From positions 2,046,001 through 2,110,000 of the forward strand of contig NZ_CP085636.1 of NCBI RefSeq assembly GCF_027571385.1: a stretch of 64,000 nt of DNA, written 5' to 3'. This document shows, one piece after another, positions 10,363-18,823 of the stretch. Position numbers and translations under genes: made by a program. Within the stretch, counting starts at the first letter, position 1, and each line of letters starts with the position of its first letter. A model generated the notes under the pieces. That model saw only the letters and a list, made by a program, of their open reading frames with translations. It did no database searches and was not told where the DNA came from. The DNA is from Shewanella sp. MTB7. GTDB taxonomy: Bacteria > Pseudomonadota > Gammaproteobacteria > Enterobacterales > Shewanellaceae.

Positions 10363-11346
10363 ATGTTAAAAAATTTAATTATGTGGTTATTAATTTTTCC
10401 TATTACGGTATCGACAACAATAGCCCGTGCAGCCCCAACTCAACCCGTTTTTGGGTATGCGGGCATGGATATTGGTCATGGTAGTCATGTCAACGCTAAT
10501 GATATCGTTAAGCATCACCTTGTTGGTGGTGTGCATGTTGGCTATCAATTCAATGATTACCTATCAACAGAGCTTGCATATCAATATTTAGATGATGTTG
10601 AAATTGATACGCTTAATGGCGTCAGCACTGCCCACTCTCAACAACTCGCATTGAGCGCAATATTGGGGTACCCAACAGTTCATGATAGCTATCCCTATCT
10701 CAAGTTAGGTGTAGCAACATGGCACATCAATGCCAAAGGCCAACAAAATGCTTCCGGCGTGGCGCCACTTTTTGGGCTTGGGTATCGCTACCCCCTGAGC
10801 CAACATCTGTCCATGCGCACTGAATATCAGACAACCGTTAATATCGGCAATCATAGCCTCGGTTATACCGATAACCATGTGTTTATGCTTAGTCTTAGTT
10901 GGAAAGTTGGTCGTAAAGTGAGCGTGCATAATATTGCCCACATTACAGACAACATACGCCTACAAGACACTAATGAAATAACTCCATCGAACGCTGTTTC
11001 AGCGGATAACAATACTTCAACTTCATTTAAAGTAATGTTTGCAACTAACTCCAGTATGTTAATGCATCACTCAGGATTAAATAAGGCCCTTCACTATCTT
11101 AAGTTTCATCCCAACACAAAGATTAACATCATAGGCTACAGTGATGATACTGGCGAGGAGAGCTATAACTTATGGCTATCGACACGTCGAGCGCAAGCAG
11201 TAGCTGACTACTTCATTAATCAAGATGTAATTAATAAAATTAACATAACCATTATTTCAAAAGGAGAAGTACCGTTAACCGATACTGATGATATTGAATT
11301 ATTAAGATCCTTAAATAGACGTGCGGAAATTATCGTTATTAATTAA
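10363..11346 (+). CDS. OmpA-like outer-membrane protein with C-terminal peptidoglycan-binding domain
   Basis: 327 residues: signal peptide (about 1-24, ARA), an eight-strand OmpA-type barrel (about 25-185, with aromatic alternation as in GYQFNDYLSTELAYQY), a linker, then an OmpA/MotB-like domain (about 220-327). The domain shows FATNSS, IIGYSDDTG, LSTRRAQAVADYF and NRRAEI, matching the diaminopimelate-binding Asp and Arg positions. It should anchor the outer membrane to the cell wall. It lies 57 bp after the EAL gene and may be the last gene of the pilus operon. Confidence 0.8.
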   Translation: MLKNLIMWLLIFPITVSTTIARAAPTQPVFGYAGMDIGHGSHVNANDIVKHHLVGGVHVGYQFNDYLSTELAYQYLDDVEIDTLNGVSTAHSQQLALSAILGYPTVHDSYPYLKLGVATWHINAKGQQNASGVAPLFGLGYRYPLSQHLSMRTEYQTTVNIGNHSLGYTDNHVFMLSLSWKVGRKVSVHNIAHITDNIRLQDTNEITPSNAVSADNNTSTSFKVMFATNSSMLMHHSGLNKALHYLKFHPNTKINIIGYSDDTGEESYNLWLSTRRAQAVADYFINQDVINKINITIISKGEVPLTDTDDIELLRSLNRRAEIIVIN

Positions 11347-11462
11347 TACGCAGTTTGAAACAACATCAACCGTCTGCAATTAGATATTTTCACTATTAAC
11401 TAGCGCATATAAATAGAAGAATTATATTATATAAAAATGACAAATGACAAAGTAGGTATATA

Positions 11463-11555
11463 ATGAAGCGATTAGCAATATCACTCGCTATTTTTACATC
11501 TTTTTCTGCTGCTGCAGAAATCAACGTATCATCACAAGTGTATTTTGAGCACTAA
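11463..11555 (+). pseudogene. signal-peptide-only ORF, probable truncated exported protein
   Basis: A 30-codon frame, MKRLAISLAIFTSFSAAAE followed by 11 residues and a stop. It is an excellent signal peptide with almost no mature part, directly after the pilus operon. I infer the remnant of a truncated exported protein, perhaps a pilin, but a real short exported peptide is possible. Confidence 0.4.
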
Positions 11556-11637
11556 ATCTGGTCTGTCACAAACAAATGAGTTGGTTTGTAATTATTTAAT
11601 GCATTGAAAATTAACAAATTATACTGTTGGCGATTAT

Positions 11638-12009
11638 TTGAAAGAAAATTTTCTAACATCTCACTTAATGTTGCTTTTTGTTCTGGGTCATGGGGAAAAG
11701 AGTGAGAAGTTTATGTTTGCATATCTTGATGAAGATGACAGGAAAGAATTTGAGCATTACCTTGGGACAGATCTTGAAGATATGTTGGTTTCAGGCTCTA
11801 GGACGAACAGAAGGTTAGAATGTTATCTTGATCAGTCTGAATTTTTTAAATTCAGACTGATCTTAACTGCACTCGTTAAAGACTTTAATTTTCCGTGTGT
11901 TCGTTTCACTTCTGCACTGGCTTTGACAATATACTCTGTAACAATGGAAAGTAGTTGTCTTCAAAAAAACATGCAGGATATCGTTTTGCAGGAATTAGGT
12001 TTTATCTGA
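11638..12009 (+). CDS. uncharacterised 123-residue ORF
   Basis: An open frame from TTG 11638 with no recognised domain. The middle is acidic (AYLDEDDRKEFEHYL) and the rest hydrophobic-mixed. A perfect 15-bp inverted repeat (11830-11862) lies inside it, which is unusual for coding DNA. No clear ribosome site. It could be a real accessory gene starting further in (ATG 11668 or 11713), or chance. Confidence 0.3.
   Translation: MKENFLTSHLMLLFVLGHGEKSEKFMFAYLDEDDRKEFEHYLGTDLEDMLVSGSRTNRRLECYLDQSEFFKFRLILTALVKDFNFPCVRFTSALALTIYSVTMESSCLQKNMQDIVLQELGFI
11830..11862. repeat. perfect 15-bp inverted repeat, 3-bp spacer
   Basis: Arms GATCAGTCTGAATTT (11830-11844) and its exact complement (11848-11862) flank TTT. 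As RNA this would be a strong hairpin with a U-rich loop. It lies inside the uncharacterised 123-codon frame and is not followed by a T-run, so a simple terminator is unlikely. Confidence 0.8.
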
Positions 12010-12184
12010 AAGCATTTAATGGAAATGAAATGGTAAAATATATTGTAGGAATGGAGGCCATTGTTGATAGATGGGGAGAGTATATTCGTGAGGCAAGTAT
12101 CTTTATACTTTGATTATTTTCGAAAGATGGCTTTCATCCTTTAAATGGAGCCTTATTCATGTGTGGCATGATTAAGGCGTTGTT

Positions 12185-12630
12185 TTATTTGTTTTGGAAG
12201 AGAGCTATTCTCTGCTTCAACATGAACTTTAGCAAGAGTAACGAAGCTATCTCTAATCTAACGTTCGTTGCTATAGTGGGAGTCCTCGAACGATAACCTG
12301 ATAATAAGCTGGTTGGATTGTCTTTTTGGTATTCCTTCTGGCCCCTGTAAACACTCGCAATACCGATATCTAATTTTTCCGCTACTGCTTGACGAGTAAA
12401 TCCTTCCTTTATCAAGCAGATCACCTGATGTGATTTTGCCCTCGCAGTTGGTTGATGCCCTTTATATTTCCCTTTTGATTTGGCCTTTGCTACACCTTCC
12501 ATTTGTCGCTCTTTGTGTAGAGTAGTTTCAAATTCTGCAAACACTCCAAGTATGTTAAAAAAAGCATTTCTAGCCGCACTACTGGTATCAATTGGCTGTT
12601 CTGTGGCCTTTAAATTAATACCGTTTTCGG
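12185..12630 (-). pseudogene. C-terminal remnant of a serine resolvase/invertase
   Basis: Read on the minus strand, the frame encodes the end of the resolvase catalytic domain and the DNA-binding domain: ENGINLKATEQPIDTSS, then NILGVFAEFETTLHKERQMEG and the helix-turn-helix TRQAVAEKLDIGIASVYR. The first about 100 residues, including the catalytic serine, are missing, and the C-terminal tail beyond the HTH is longer than usual. It lies inside a Tn3-family terminal repeat (12795-12832), so it is most simply the resolvase of a decayed Tn3-like transposon. Confidence 0.8.
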
Positions 12631-12794
12631 GGGATGAGAACCAACGGTACGGAAACGTATGCTAAGCCTCACCGTTACCAATACTTTGTTTGTGATACGC
12701 CTAGAGTTACAGATTTTATGACTGAAAGCTGCTTTTTTAGAAGTAACACATACGACCGTTTGTTTGACATTAACCGTAAGTCATTGAAATTTTG

Positions 12795-12832
12795 GTTAAC
12801 GTACGTTTTCAGTCGAGTGGACTTCAAACCCC
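12795..12832 (-). repeat. 38-bp Tn3-family terminal inverted repeat
   Basis: On the minus strand the sequence begins GGGGTTTGA at 12832 and ends ACGTTAAC at 12795. It is 38 bp long and, by my own alignment from memory, agrees with the Tn3 terminal repeat at 27 of 38 positions, including the GGGGT start, GAAAAC and ACGTTAA blocks. The outer GGGG faces right, so the transposon lay to the left, where the resolvase remnant is. I did not find the opposite end. Confidence 0.65.
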
Positions 12833-12931
12833 TATGAGTTATCCTTTAAATTACAGATAGTCAACAGAATTGACTGATTGGCAACATGGTGGTAACATTA
12901 GGCCACATTAATAGGAAAAAGGAACTTCATT

Positions 12932-13210
12932 ATGAATGCCCATAAATTACTATTCATGGCTATTATATTTCTATTTAGCTCAACAGCTATGGCACAAGTA
13001 GTGTCAAAGGCATTAACATTTAGCTTCGTGGGTTATATTCCCCCGACTAAAATAAGTATCGAAACTAAAACTAAAGAATTTAATAAAAATTCGACTATAA
13101 ACAATGTTAATGACATAAGCCGAATTATGGTTGGTCAGAATTTAAACTCTATCAATGAATTAAAGCTATTTTTAAAAAAACGTAAGTCTACTGCCAAAAT
13201 AGTTAACTAG
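12932..13210 (+). CDS. short pilin-like exported protein, possibly a truncated pilin paralogue
   Basis: 92 residues with a signal peptide (about 1-22, AMA). The mature start, VVSKALTFSFVGYIPPTK, resembles the mature start of the major pilin at 3695 (TTGQLSFNFSGVIPAAP). The rest is too short for a full pilin and ends in a basic tail (KKRKSTAK). It has a good GGAA-type ribosome site (AAAAAGGAAC near 12914). I infer a degenerate second pilin separated from its operon by the transposon remnants, but a functional small exported protein is not excluded. Confidence 0.45.
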   Translation: MNAHKLLFMAIIFLFSSTAMAQVVSKALTFSFVGYIPPTKISIETKTKEFNKNSTINNVNDISRIMVGQNLNSINELKLFLKKRKSTAKIVN

Positions 13211-13584
13211 TTTTACAAACTCCACTTACATTTGTACAAAATATTAGCACATATCAAAATTGAGCCCCTCCGCCACATGAAACGCAACACGTAGTACCTT
13301 ATTCAGCGTTCAAATATTGCATAAATATGTCATAAGGTGAATAACGGGGTAAGTCGGGATACGTGTAGAAATGAGTCATAAGCGGCCTTAAATATGCCTC
13401 TATCCCTTTCACTGCCTAAGTTTTCTGGCTTGGAGAACAAGTCGCATATTCATCTCTTAATGAACATAAATCTGCTTTCTTTAGATCGTCATTACTATGA
13501 ACCGTTAGTTTTAGAGTTTTGACTAAAAACGAACGGTTTTATAGTATAAAAAGCTTCTTTCGAAGCCTTTTATACTTTCTAAAT
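13211..13584. other. intergenic region with two adjacent imperfect hairpins
   Basis: No gene is visible. Two stem-loops lie side by side at its right end: 13500-13538 (AACCGTTAGTTTTAG pairing with CTAAAAACGAACGGTT, imperfect) and 13543-13576 (AGTATAAAAAGCTTC/GAAGCCTTTTATACT, one mismatch, TTTC loop). They abut the truncated end of the ISL3 transposase and may be terminators or an element end. A minus-strand stretch near 13255-13310 (KVLRVAFHVAEGLNFD) looks faintly coding but I cannot assign it. Confidence 0.4.
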
Positions 13585-14626
13585 TTAAACTATCAAGGCA
13601 CCTTTTGATGTTTTACCTGCTTTAAAGCTTGGATTACACAAGGACAATATCCTCGTTGGCCTAGCAAGACTGCACCAAGCTTCAAGTACCATTGACTTGT
13701 AACACGCTTCATCCGATATCGCTTGTAACTGCTCTTTCAGCATATAAATGATCCAGAGAATTTTGATACTCTCGAGTAAGTCACCAAGCTTATCTGACTG
13801 CCTCTCATCCAGTTTATGGGCGTTTTTCAGCAAGAGGAACACCGTTCCTTTGAGCATCTTTTTTCTTCATTAGAACCATGTCTAAAAGCTTTGGCGCGTT
13901 CTTTTTTGATTAACAGGCAGTAGTTTTGCATCACATGAGATCGGTCGAAAACGATATCGGCATTAGGCAGCATTTTTCTTACTGTGGATTGATAAGGCTG
14001 ACCCATATCCATTGAAACCGCTTTAATACCGTCTCTCGTCGCAGTTGATAGTTGCTCGAAGAACGAAATAAGGACCGTGGCTTTTCTACCGTGTTCGACC
14101 CAAATTAAATGACCAGAAACCAAATCGTATACCACTGTCATGTAGTCATGTCTTTTAGCTAGGGCTACCTCATCAACGCCAATATGGATTAAATTGTTAA
14201 GCTTCGCGGGCTCCAAGCCTAGTAGGTTGAATGTAGATATTCCTTATTAATGTTTTTTACCGTCTCCCAACGAATACTAAATGTTGAGAGACTGCGTGAA
14301 TGCTCATGTATCGGCATAATCCACTAATGAACTGACAGAAGCGAATGGTATATCGGGCTCCTTTTTGCAACGTATTCAGTAGCCTCAATTAACCTTCTTC
14401 CGTCTTTATCTCAGGTCTGAGCGAGTTCGATGCTACCAGGTAGATCGTGTACCCGTCTTCTTATATAGTGATCAACTGTACATCGCCTTTCAGTTCTTGG
14501 TTCTTTAAGCTTAAACCGTCCGTCTCGGCGGCATCGTACAAGAACAGAATGAGAGCCTTGTTCTATAGAAAAGGACTGCACACATTGTCCTTTAAAGCTA
14601 AATAGAGTGGATGATAATGACGGCAA
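13585..14626 (-). pseudogene. decayed ISL3-family transposase
   Basis: Three minus-strand blocks in different frames make up an ISL3 transposase. The first (about 14626-14411) has the N-terminal basic/zinc-finger part (VRCRRDGRFKLKEPR). The second (14216-13830) has the DDE core start (IGVDEVALAKRHDY, MDMGQPYQSTV, ADIVFDRSHVMQNY). The third (13857-13585) has the helical insertion (NAHKLDERQSDKL, MLKEQLQAI). The last about 60 residues, including the expected catalytic Glu region, are missing. The gene is inactive. Confidence 0.85.
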
Positions 14627-14698
14627 GGTATATTCACTTATTCACAAATAAGAAAGTGTTGTAAATGATAATGTTATTTATGATCTTTGATATGAATA

Positions 14699-14723
14699 GA
14701 CTCACCTAAGTGGAGAAGAGTCC
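14699..14723 (-). repeat. probable terminal repeat of the ISL3 remnant
   Basis: On the minus strand the sequence starts GGACTCTTCTCCACTTAGG at 14723, similar in form to ISL3 ends that begin GGCTCTTC and contain a partly palindromic core. It lies about 75 bp upstream of the transposase start, as expected. The opposite end was not found, in line with the truncation at 13585. Confidence 0.5.
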
Positions 14724-14832
14724 TTTTCCTAATCAAACCCTCATGAGCTAGATCCAAATCTCTATCTCATTTATGTTCAGAAATGAAATAGAAGGACTCT
14801 AAATGAGTAGTCAATTATTGGCTACTCTAGCC

Positions 14833-16029
14833 TTATTCTGGCTGGTGGATATGATCACTCCACCAGCACATAAGCTCTCTACGCCGCTCAATGTAGTCGG
14901 CGCGATTATATGCCGCCCTTACTGTATTCTTGTCCACGTGAGCAAGTGACACCTCGATGAGTTCAGCATCAAAGCCTTGTTCATTTAGTGTGGTACTGGC
15001 CAATGCGCGTAGGCCATGAGCCACTAAACGGCCTTTGTAGCCCATACGCCTGATAGCCATATTGGCCGTTTCAGTATTGGTGTGAGTGTTAGGGTTCCTA
15101 TCGGCTGGGAATATGTATTCCAAGTGGCTACTTATTGGCTGCATGCGCTTTAGTAACGCGAGAACTTGTGGTGTTAAAGGGATGATGTGCTCACGCTTCA
15201 TCTTCATGCGTTCAGGGGGAATAGTCCATAGCTGTTTTTCAAAGTCGATCTCGTTCCACTTAGCCATAGCCGCTTCTGCGGGACGTGTCATGGTGTGTAG
15301 CTGAAGCTCAATCAAGCAGCGAGTTGTCAGTTTTATACTGGCGTAAGATAGGTCCTGCATAAACTCAGGTAGCTCACTGGGCTTGATCGTGGGCATTTGG
15401 CGCTTCTCTGGGACGCCAAAGGCTGCAGCGATTCCGCTTAGTGGATTAGAGTGAATTCCACCAGTGTTTACCGCAAAGGTCATCACTTCATTAAGCCAGC
15501 TGATCACTCGCCTACAAGTTTCTATATGACCCTTTGCCTCTAGCGGCTTGAGCACTTGAATGACTTGTGGGGCTGTTAAGGCACTGATTGGCATCTCACC
15601 TAGGGCTGGGAATAGGTATAGCTCTAATCTGCGATATAGTTTTCTAGAGTGATTAGTCGACACTTTTTGTTTTTTTACTTCGAACCAAGTATCAATAACG
15701 GCTTTGAGGGTATTAGTCGCATCAGTTTTCACAGCTTCTTCTTGTTGCTGGAGGTGATACAGGGGATCGATGCCTTTAGCAAGAAGCTCTCTAGCTGCTT
15801 CTCTTCTTTTTCTCGCTTCCGCTAGTGGCACATCAGGATAAGTGCCGAGGCCAAAGTTGGTACGTTTTTTAGTAACAGGGCGGGTATAGTTGAGCAACCA
15901 AAATTTCGAGCCACTTGGTTTTATTCTAAGCATTAACCCACGACCATCAGCTAGGTTGTACTCTTTCTCTTTAGGCTTAGCGTTTGCGACTGCGGTAGCT
16001 GTGAGCTGTTTAGTAGAATTGGCCATCAT
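14833..16029 (-). CDS. P4-type tyrosine integrase at ssrA
   Basis: 398 residues. The N-terminal DUF4102-type arm-binding domain is clear (LTATAVANAKPKEKEYNLADGRGL, GTYPDVPLAEARKRR). The C-terminal catalytic domain carries R in MTRPAEA, K in MKMKREH, HGLR, the H in SLAHVDKN and the tyrosine in RAAYNRADY. All expected residues are present, so it looks functional. It lies 160 bp from the 3' end of the tmRNA gene, the classic attachment site for this integrase class (as for CP4-57 in E. coli). It should have inserted the island lying at lower coordinates. ATG 16029 and 16026 are both possible starts. Confidence 0.93.
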   Translation of the reverse strand: MMANSTKQLTATAVANAKPKEKEYNLADGRGLMLRIKPSGSKFWLLNYTRPVTKKRTNFGLGTYPDVPLAEARKRREAARELLAKGIDPLYHLQQQEEAVKTDATNTLKAVIDTWFEVKKQKVSTNHSRKLYRRLELYLFPALGEMPISALTAPQVIQVLKPLEAKGHIETCRRVISWLNEVMTFAVNTGGIHSNPLSGIAAAFGVPEKRQMPTIKPSELPEFMQDLSYASIKLTTRCLIELQLHTMTRPAEAAMAKWNEIDFEKQLWTIPPERMKMKREHIIPLTPQVLALLKRMQPISSHLEYIFPADRNPNTHTNTETANMAIRRMGYKGRLVAHGLRALASTTLNEQGFDAELIEVSLAHVDKNTVRAAYNRADYIERRRELMCWWSDHIHQPE

Positions 16030-16152
16030 TGTAACACGATTATAGGATTTGGCTTCGATGTTACATTGAGTGTGACATAAAACTCAAGCTGCTACGAGAT
16101 GCTAGTAGACGTCAGTGGACGCTAAGTCATTGATTATATGAATTGCAGGCAG

Positions 16153-16177
16153 AAAAAAAGACGTCCTGAGACGTCTT
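16153..16177 (-). terminator. Rho-independent terminator of ssrA
   Basis: Read on the minus strand: AAGACGTC, loop TCAG, GACGTCTT, then a run of T. It starts 13 bases after the CCA end of the tmRNA, so it is its likely terminator. Because the integration site is at the tmRNA 3' end, this terminator may have come with the island. Confidence 0.85.
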
Positions 16178-16189
16178 CGTTTCTATATT

Positions 16190-16544
16190 TGGTGGAGGCG
16201 GCGGGGCTCGAACCCGCGTCCAAAAAGCCTACATCCAAGGCACTACATGCTTAGTCTCTCTTTTAATTAACCAAGTACACTCCGAAAGACAGGATTGCAA
16301 TTGGCGAGTTCAGTACTATTTCGCGGTTCACCCCTGAACGTGGTTCCCTCGCTATCAAATGTGAGATGACCATCTATAAACCAAACCCATTTGAGAAGTT
16401 TCGGCAAGATGGCTAGCTAGCCTAAGCTGCTAGAGAGTAGTTAGAGTCGTTTGCAACTATAACGGTGCGGCTTTTTACGAGGCCAACCGCCCCTCGGCAT
16501 GCTCCCAGGGTTTCGAGAATCTTGTCGAATCCAGAATCGCCCCC
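16190..16544 (-). ncRNA. ssrA: tmRNA
   Basis: On the minus strand the gene begins GGGGGCGATTCTGGATTCGAC at 16544 and ends GGTTCGAGCCCCGCC...CCACCA at 16190, the two halves of the tRNA-like domain with an encoded CCA. Length 355 nt. The tag frame reads ANDSNYSLAA followed by TAG, near 16440-16470. It rescues stalled ribosomes with SmpB, whose gene lies just upstream. The 3' end is the attachment site used by the neighbouring integrase, and it is intact here. Confidence 0.97.
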
Positions 16545-16683
16545 AAGTACAATGTGATTGTAACGTGTTGCCAGCTGATTACCAAGCCTGTTTTGCAACT
16601 CGTACGATCGTTTGTTCGTTATCTGTACGTTTCGAGTGTTTAACTAGCAAATAACATGATAACTAAACGTTTCTATTACTTAA

Positions 16684-17172
16684 TTACTCGCCACGTACGG
16701 CTTTTTTCATTGTGCGAGCCTTTTCGACTTGCCACTCTCTGTCTTTAGTATCTTCACGTTTATCGTGTTCTTTCTTACCTTTACCAAGACCTATCTCAAT
16801 TTTTACCCATGCGCCTTTCTGCCAATACATGGAGATAGGAACAATAGAGTAACCTTTACGATCGACCAGCCCTTGTAACTTATCTAACTCCTTACGTTTG
16901 AGCAGAAGTTTTCGTGAGCGCATAGGATCACAAACAACATGGGTGGATGCGGTATTCAATGGGGCTATAGTACAACCGAAAAGAAAGGCTTCGCCGTCTC
17001 TCATAAATACATAGCTTTCAGACAAGTTAACCTTGCCCATACGAATAGACTTTACTTCCCATCCCATTAAGGACAGACCTGCTTCCATCTTCTCTTCGAA
17101 CTTATAGTCGAATGTAGCACGTTTATTACGCGCTATAGATGCAGAGGAGTTTTTTGAATTTTTCTTAGCCAT
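16684..17172 (-). CDS. smpB: SsrA-binding protein SmpB
   Basis: 162 residues from ATG 17172 ([19 protein letters not shown]). A longer frame starts at 17277, but its extra 35 residues have no counterpart in the family. Family motifs are visible: [38 protein letters not shown] and the C-terminal KGKKEHDKR followed by [11 protein letters not shown]. SmpB binds the tRNA-like part of tmRNA and brings it to stalled ribosomes. It lies directly upstream of ssrA on the same strand, the usual arrangement. Confidence 0.97.
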   Translation of the reverse strand: MAKKNSKNSSASIARNKRATFDYKFEEKMEAGLSLMGWEVKSIRMGKVNLSESYVFMRDGEAFLFGCTIAPLNTASTHVVCDPMRSRKLLLKRKELDKLQGLVDRKGYSIVPISMYWQKGAWVKIEIGLGKGKKEHDKREDTKDREWQVEKARTMKKAVRGE

Positions 17173-17416
17173 AGGCTGGCTATTATACTCAGGGAGAAAG
17201 TTTTTGGAATTGTTGTTATCGATTAATTGCTTATTTTTGATAAATACCGATGGTTTAGACTGTTTTTTGTGCAGCATTATGTTTTTATGTTGCTTAGGTG
17301 GGCACTTCGTTTGACTGACAGAAAATATGCGTTTTCTTATGATCGTGTTAAAATCTGATTATAGAGATAACTTAACCTATTATTTTTTGGTTATAGTGTT
17401 TAGGTAATAGAGTCGA

Positions 17417-17848
17417 ATGCCCAAAATATCCCGCAGTGTGTTAGTGCGTTTCAGTGCGATGCAGATGTATGAAATAGTGAATGATGTAGAATCTTACAAA
17501 GAGTTTTTACCGGGCTGTGTGGGAGGGAAAGTGTTGGAGTTTGATGGGAAAACCATGCTTGCATCTGTTGATGTATCTAAGGCTGGAATTAGTAAAACTT
17601 TTACCACCAGAAATCATATTGTTCCAGGTAAGAGTATTCAACTCGCGCTTGAAAATGGCCCTTTTAAACATTTAGTGGGTGAGTGGCGCTTTACGGAGTT
17701 AACTGAAGATGCCTGTAAAATTGAGTTTGAATTGAATTTTGAGTTTTCCAGCACTTTAGTCGATATGGCTTTTGGCAAAATATTTAACGATCTTATGAGC
17801 TCTATGGTGACGGCGTTCACCGGAAGAGCAAAAGTTATCTATAGATAA
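17417..17848 (+). CDS. ratA: RatA-family START/SRPBCC protein (ubiquinone-binding/ribosome-associated)
   Basis: 143 residues of the START-like (SRPBCC) fold: RSVLVRFSAMQMYEIVNDVESYKEFLPGCVGG at the N-terminus is the family hallmark. Members are described both as coenzyme Q-binding proteins (Coq10-like) and as the E. coli RatA translation inhibitor. It is divergent from smpB and followed 53 bp later by the rnfH gene, the conserved pair in gammaproteobacteria. The in vivo role is not settled by sequence. Confidence 0.92.
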   Translation: MPKISRSVLVRFSAMQMYEIVNDVESYKEFLPGCVGGKVLEFDGKTMLASVDVSKAGISKTFTTRNHIVPGKSIQLALENGPFKHLVGEWRFTELTEDACKIEFELNFEFSSTLVDMAFGKIFNDLMSSMVTAFTGRAKVIYR

Positions 17849-17901
17849 TATGAGCGGAGAGTTATGTCTTTCGAGCTCCAAAGGTCTTTAAGAGAATTAA
17901 A

Positions 17902-18234
17902 ATGAACATAGAGCAAGAGAATTTTGCCGTTGAGGTTATTTATGCTTTACCGACTCAGCAAAAACGTATTCAAGTCAAAGTTGCACCGGGTACGAGCTGT
18001 ATCGAAGCCGTAAAACAGAGTGAGATTATCAACTTTTTTCCAGATATTGATCTAGACAGTGTAAAACTTGGGATCTTTAGTCGGTTGGTTAAGCATGATG
18101 AGATTTTAGTTCCTGGACAAAGGGTCGAAATATACCGTCCATTAATTGCGGATCCTAAAGATGTGCGCCGTAAACGAGCGGAAAAAGCCAAGGATGAGGG
18201 GCGAATTAATAAGATCACAGGTGCAAAGATATAA
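17902..18234 (+). CDS. rnfH: RnfH-family ubiquitin-like protein
   Basis: 110 residues with the beta-grasp fold of the RnfH/RatB family: VEVIYALPTQQKRIQVKVAP at the start, then GTSCIEAVKQSEI, FSRLVKHDEILVPGQRVEIYRPL and a basic tail. No biochemical role is well established for the family. It follows ratA and ends before a strong bidirectional terminator shared with bamE. Confidence 0.92.
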   Translation: MNIEQENFAVEVIYALPTQQKRIQVKVAPGTSCIEAVKQSEIINFFPDIDLDSVKLGIFSRLVKHDEILVPGQRVEIYRPLIADPKDVRRKRAEKAKDEGRINKITGAKI

Positions 18235-18260
18235 GCTATTATCTTCTCGTCAATAGAAAT

Positions 18261-18298
18261 AAAAAAGGGGCTAACGCATTTGCGTTAGCCCCTTTTTT
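18261..18298. terminator. bidirectional Rho-independent terminator between rnfH and bamE
   Basis: A perfect stem: AAAAAAGGGGCTAACGCA (18261-18278), TT, then its exact complement ending in TTTTTT (18281-18298). It serves both rnfH on the plus strand and bamE on the minus strand. Confidence 0.95.
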
Positions 18299-18319
18299 AT
18301 TCAAATATCAATTAAGTTG

Positions 18320-18823
18320 TTATTCAAATTTTTTACTTGCCTGAGCTTCTGGATCATTTTCTTCAACTAAAGGTTTAGCATCAGGACGCTGCTCTGGAAT
18401 TAAGGGAATGGCTTGATCCACCTCACCAACATGTGTTGCATCGGGTAGACGGCTTTGATCGAGAGGTGTATTAAACTCCTCTGATAAATCATAGTCCCCA
18501 ACGACTTTTGTTAGTTGCTCATCTTTAAAATGGATAATCAGCTCTTTATGCGTAATGCTGGCATCGCGACCACTTTTGTAATGGTACACATAGTACCAAG
18601 TGTCATCGGCAAAGCTGTCACGTAGGACGGGGCGACCAAGAATATATTCAACCTGCTCTTTGGTCATTTCAACCCGTAGCTTCTCTACCTGTTGAGTTTC
18701 CATATAGTTACCCTGAGGAATATCGGGTTTATATATTAACCAGTCAAATACGCTACAAGCACTGAGTGAAATCGAGAGCGCAGCAGCGCCCAAAAGGGTA
18801 AGACTTTGCTTTTTAATTGTCAT
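18320..18823 (-). CDS. bamE: outer-membrane assembly lipoprotein BamE
   Basis: 167 residues. Lipobox LSAC near residue 23, then SmpA/OmlA-type motifs: YKPDIPQGNY, MTKEQVEYILGRPVLRDSF, WYYVYHYKSG. BamE is a subunit of the BAM complex that inserts beta-barrel proteins. The C-terminal tail after about residue 120 (PLDQSRLPDATHVG onward) is longer and acidic compared with E. coli BamE (113 residues), as usual in Shewanella. Convergent to rnfH with a shared terminator. Confidence 0.95.
   Translation of the reverse strand: MTIKKQSLTLLGAAALSISLSACSVFDWLIYKPDIPQGNYMETQQVEKLRVEMTKEQVEYILGRPVLRDSFADDTWYYVYHYKSGRDASITHKELIIHFKDEQLTKVVGDYDLSEEFNTPLDQSRLPDATHVGEVDQAIPLIPEQRPDAKPLVEENDPEAQASKKFE

Noticed and set aside
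12634..12837. 67-codon plus-strand frame over the Tn3 end
   Set aside because: It overlaps the minus-strand resolvase remnant and the terminal repeat and shows no protein features.
13255..13285. GAGCCCCTCCGCCAC string resembling the tmRNA 3' end
   Set aside because: It is in the opposite orientation to ssrA and matches only loosely, so it is not a credible attachment-site repeat.
16981..17277. Longer SmpB with an N-terminal extension from 17277
   Set aside because: The first 35 residues have no counterpart in SmpB; the conserved start is ATG 17172.
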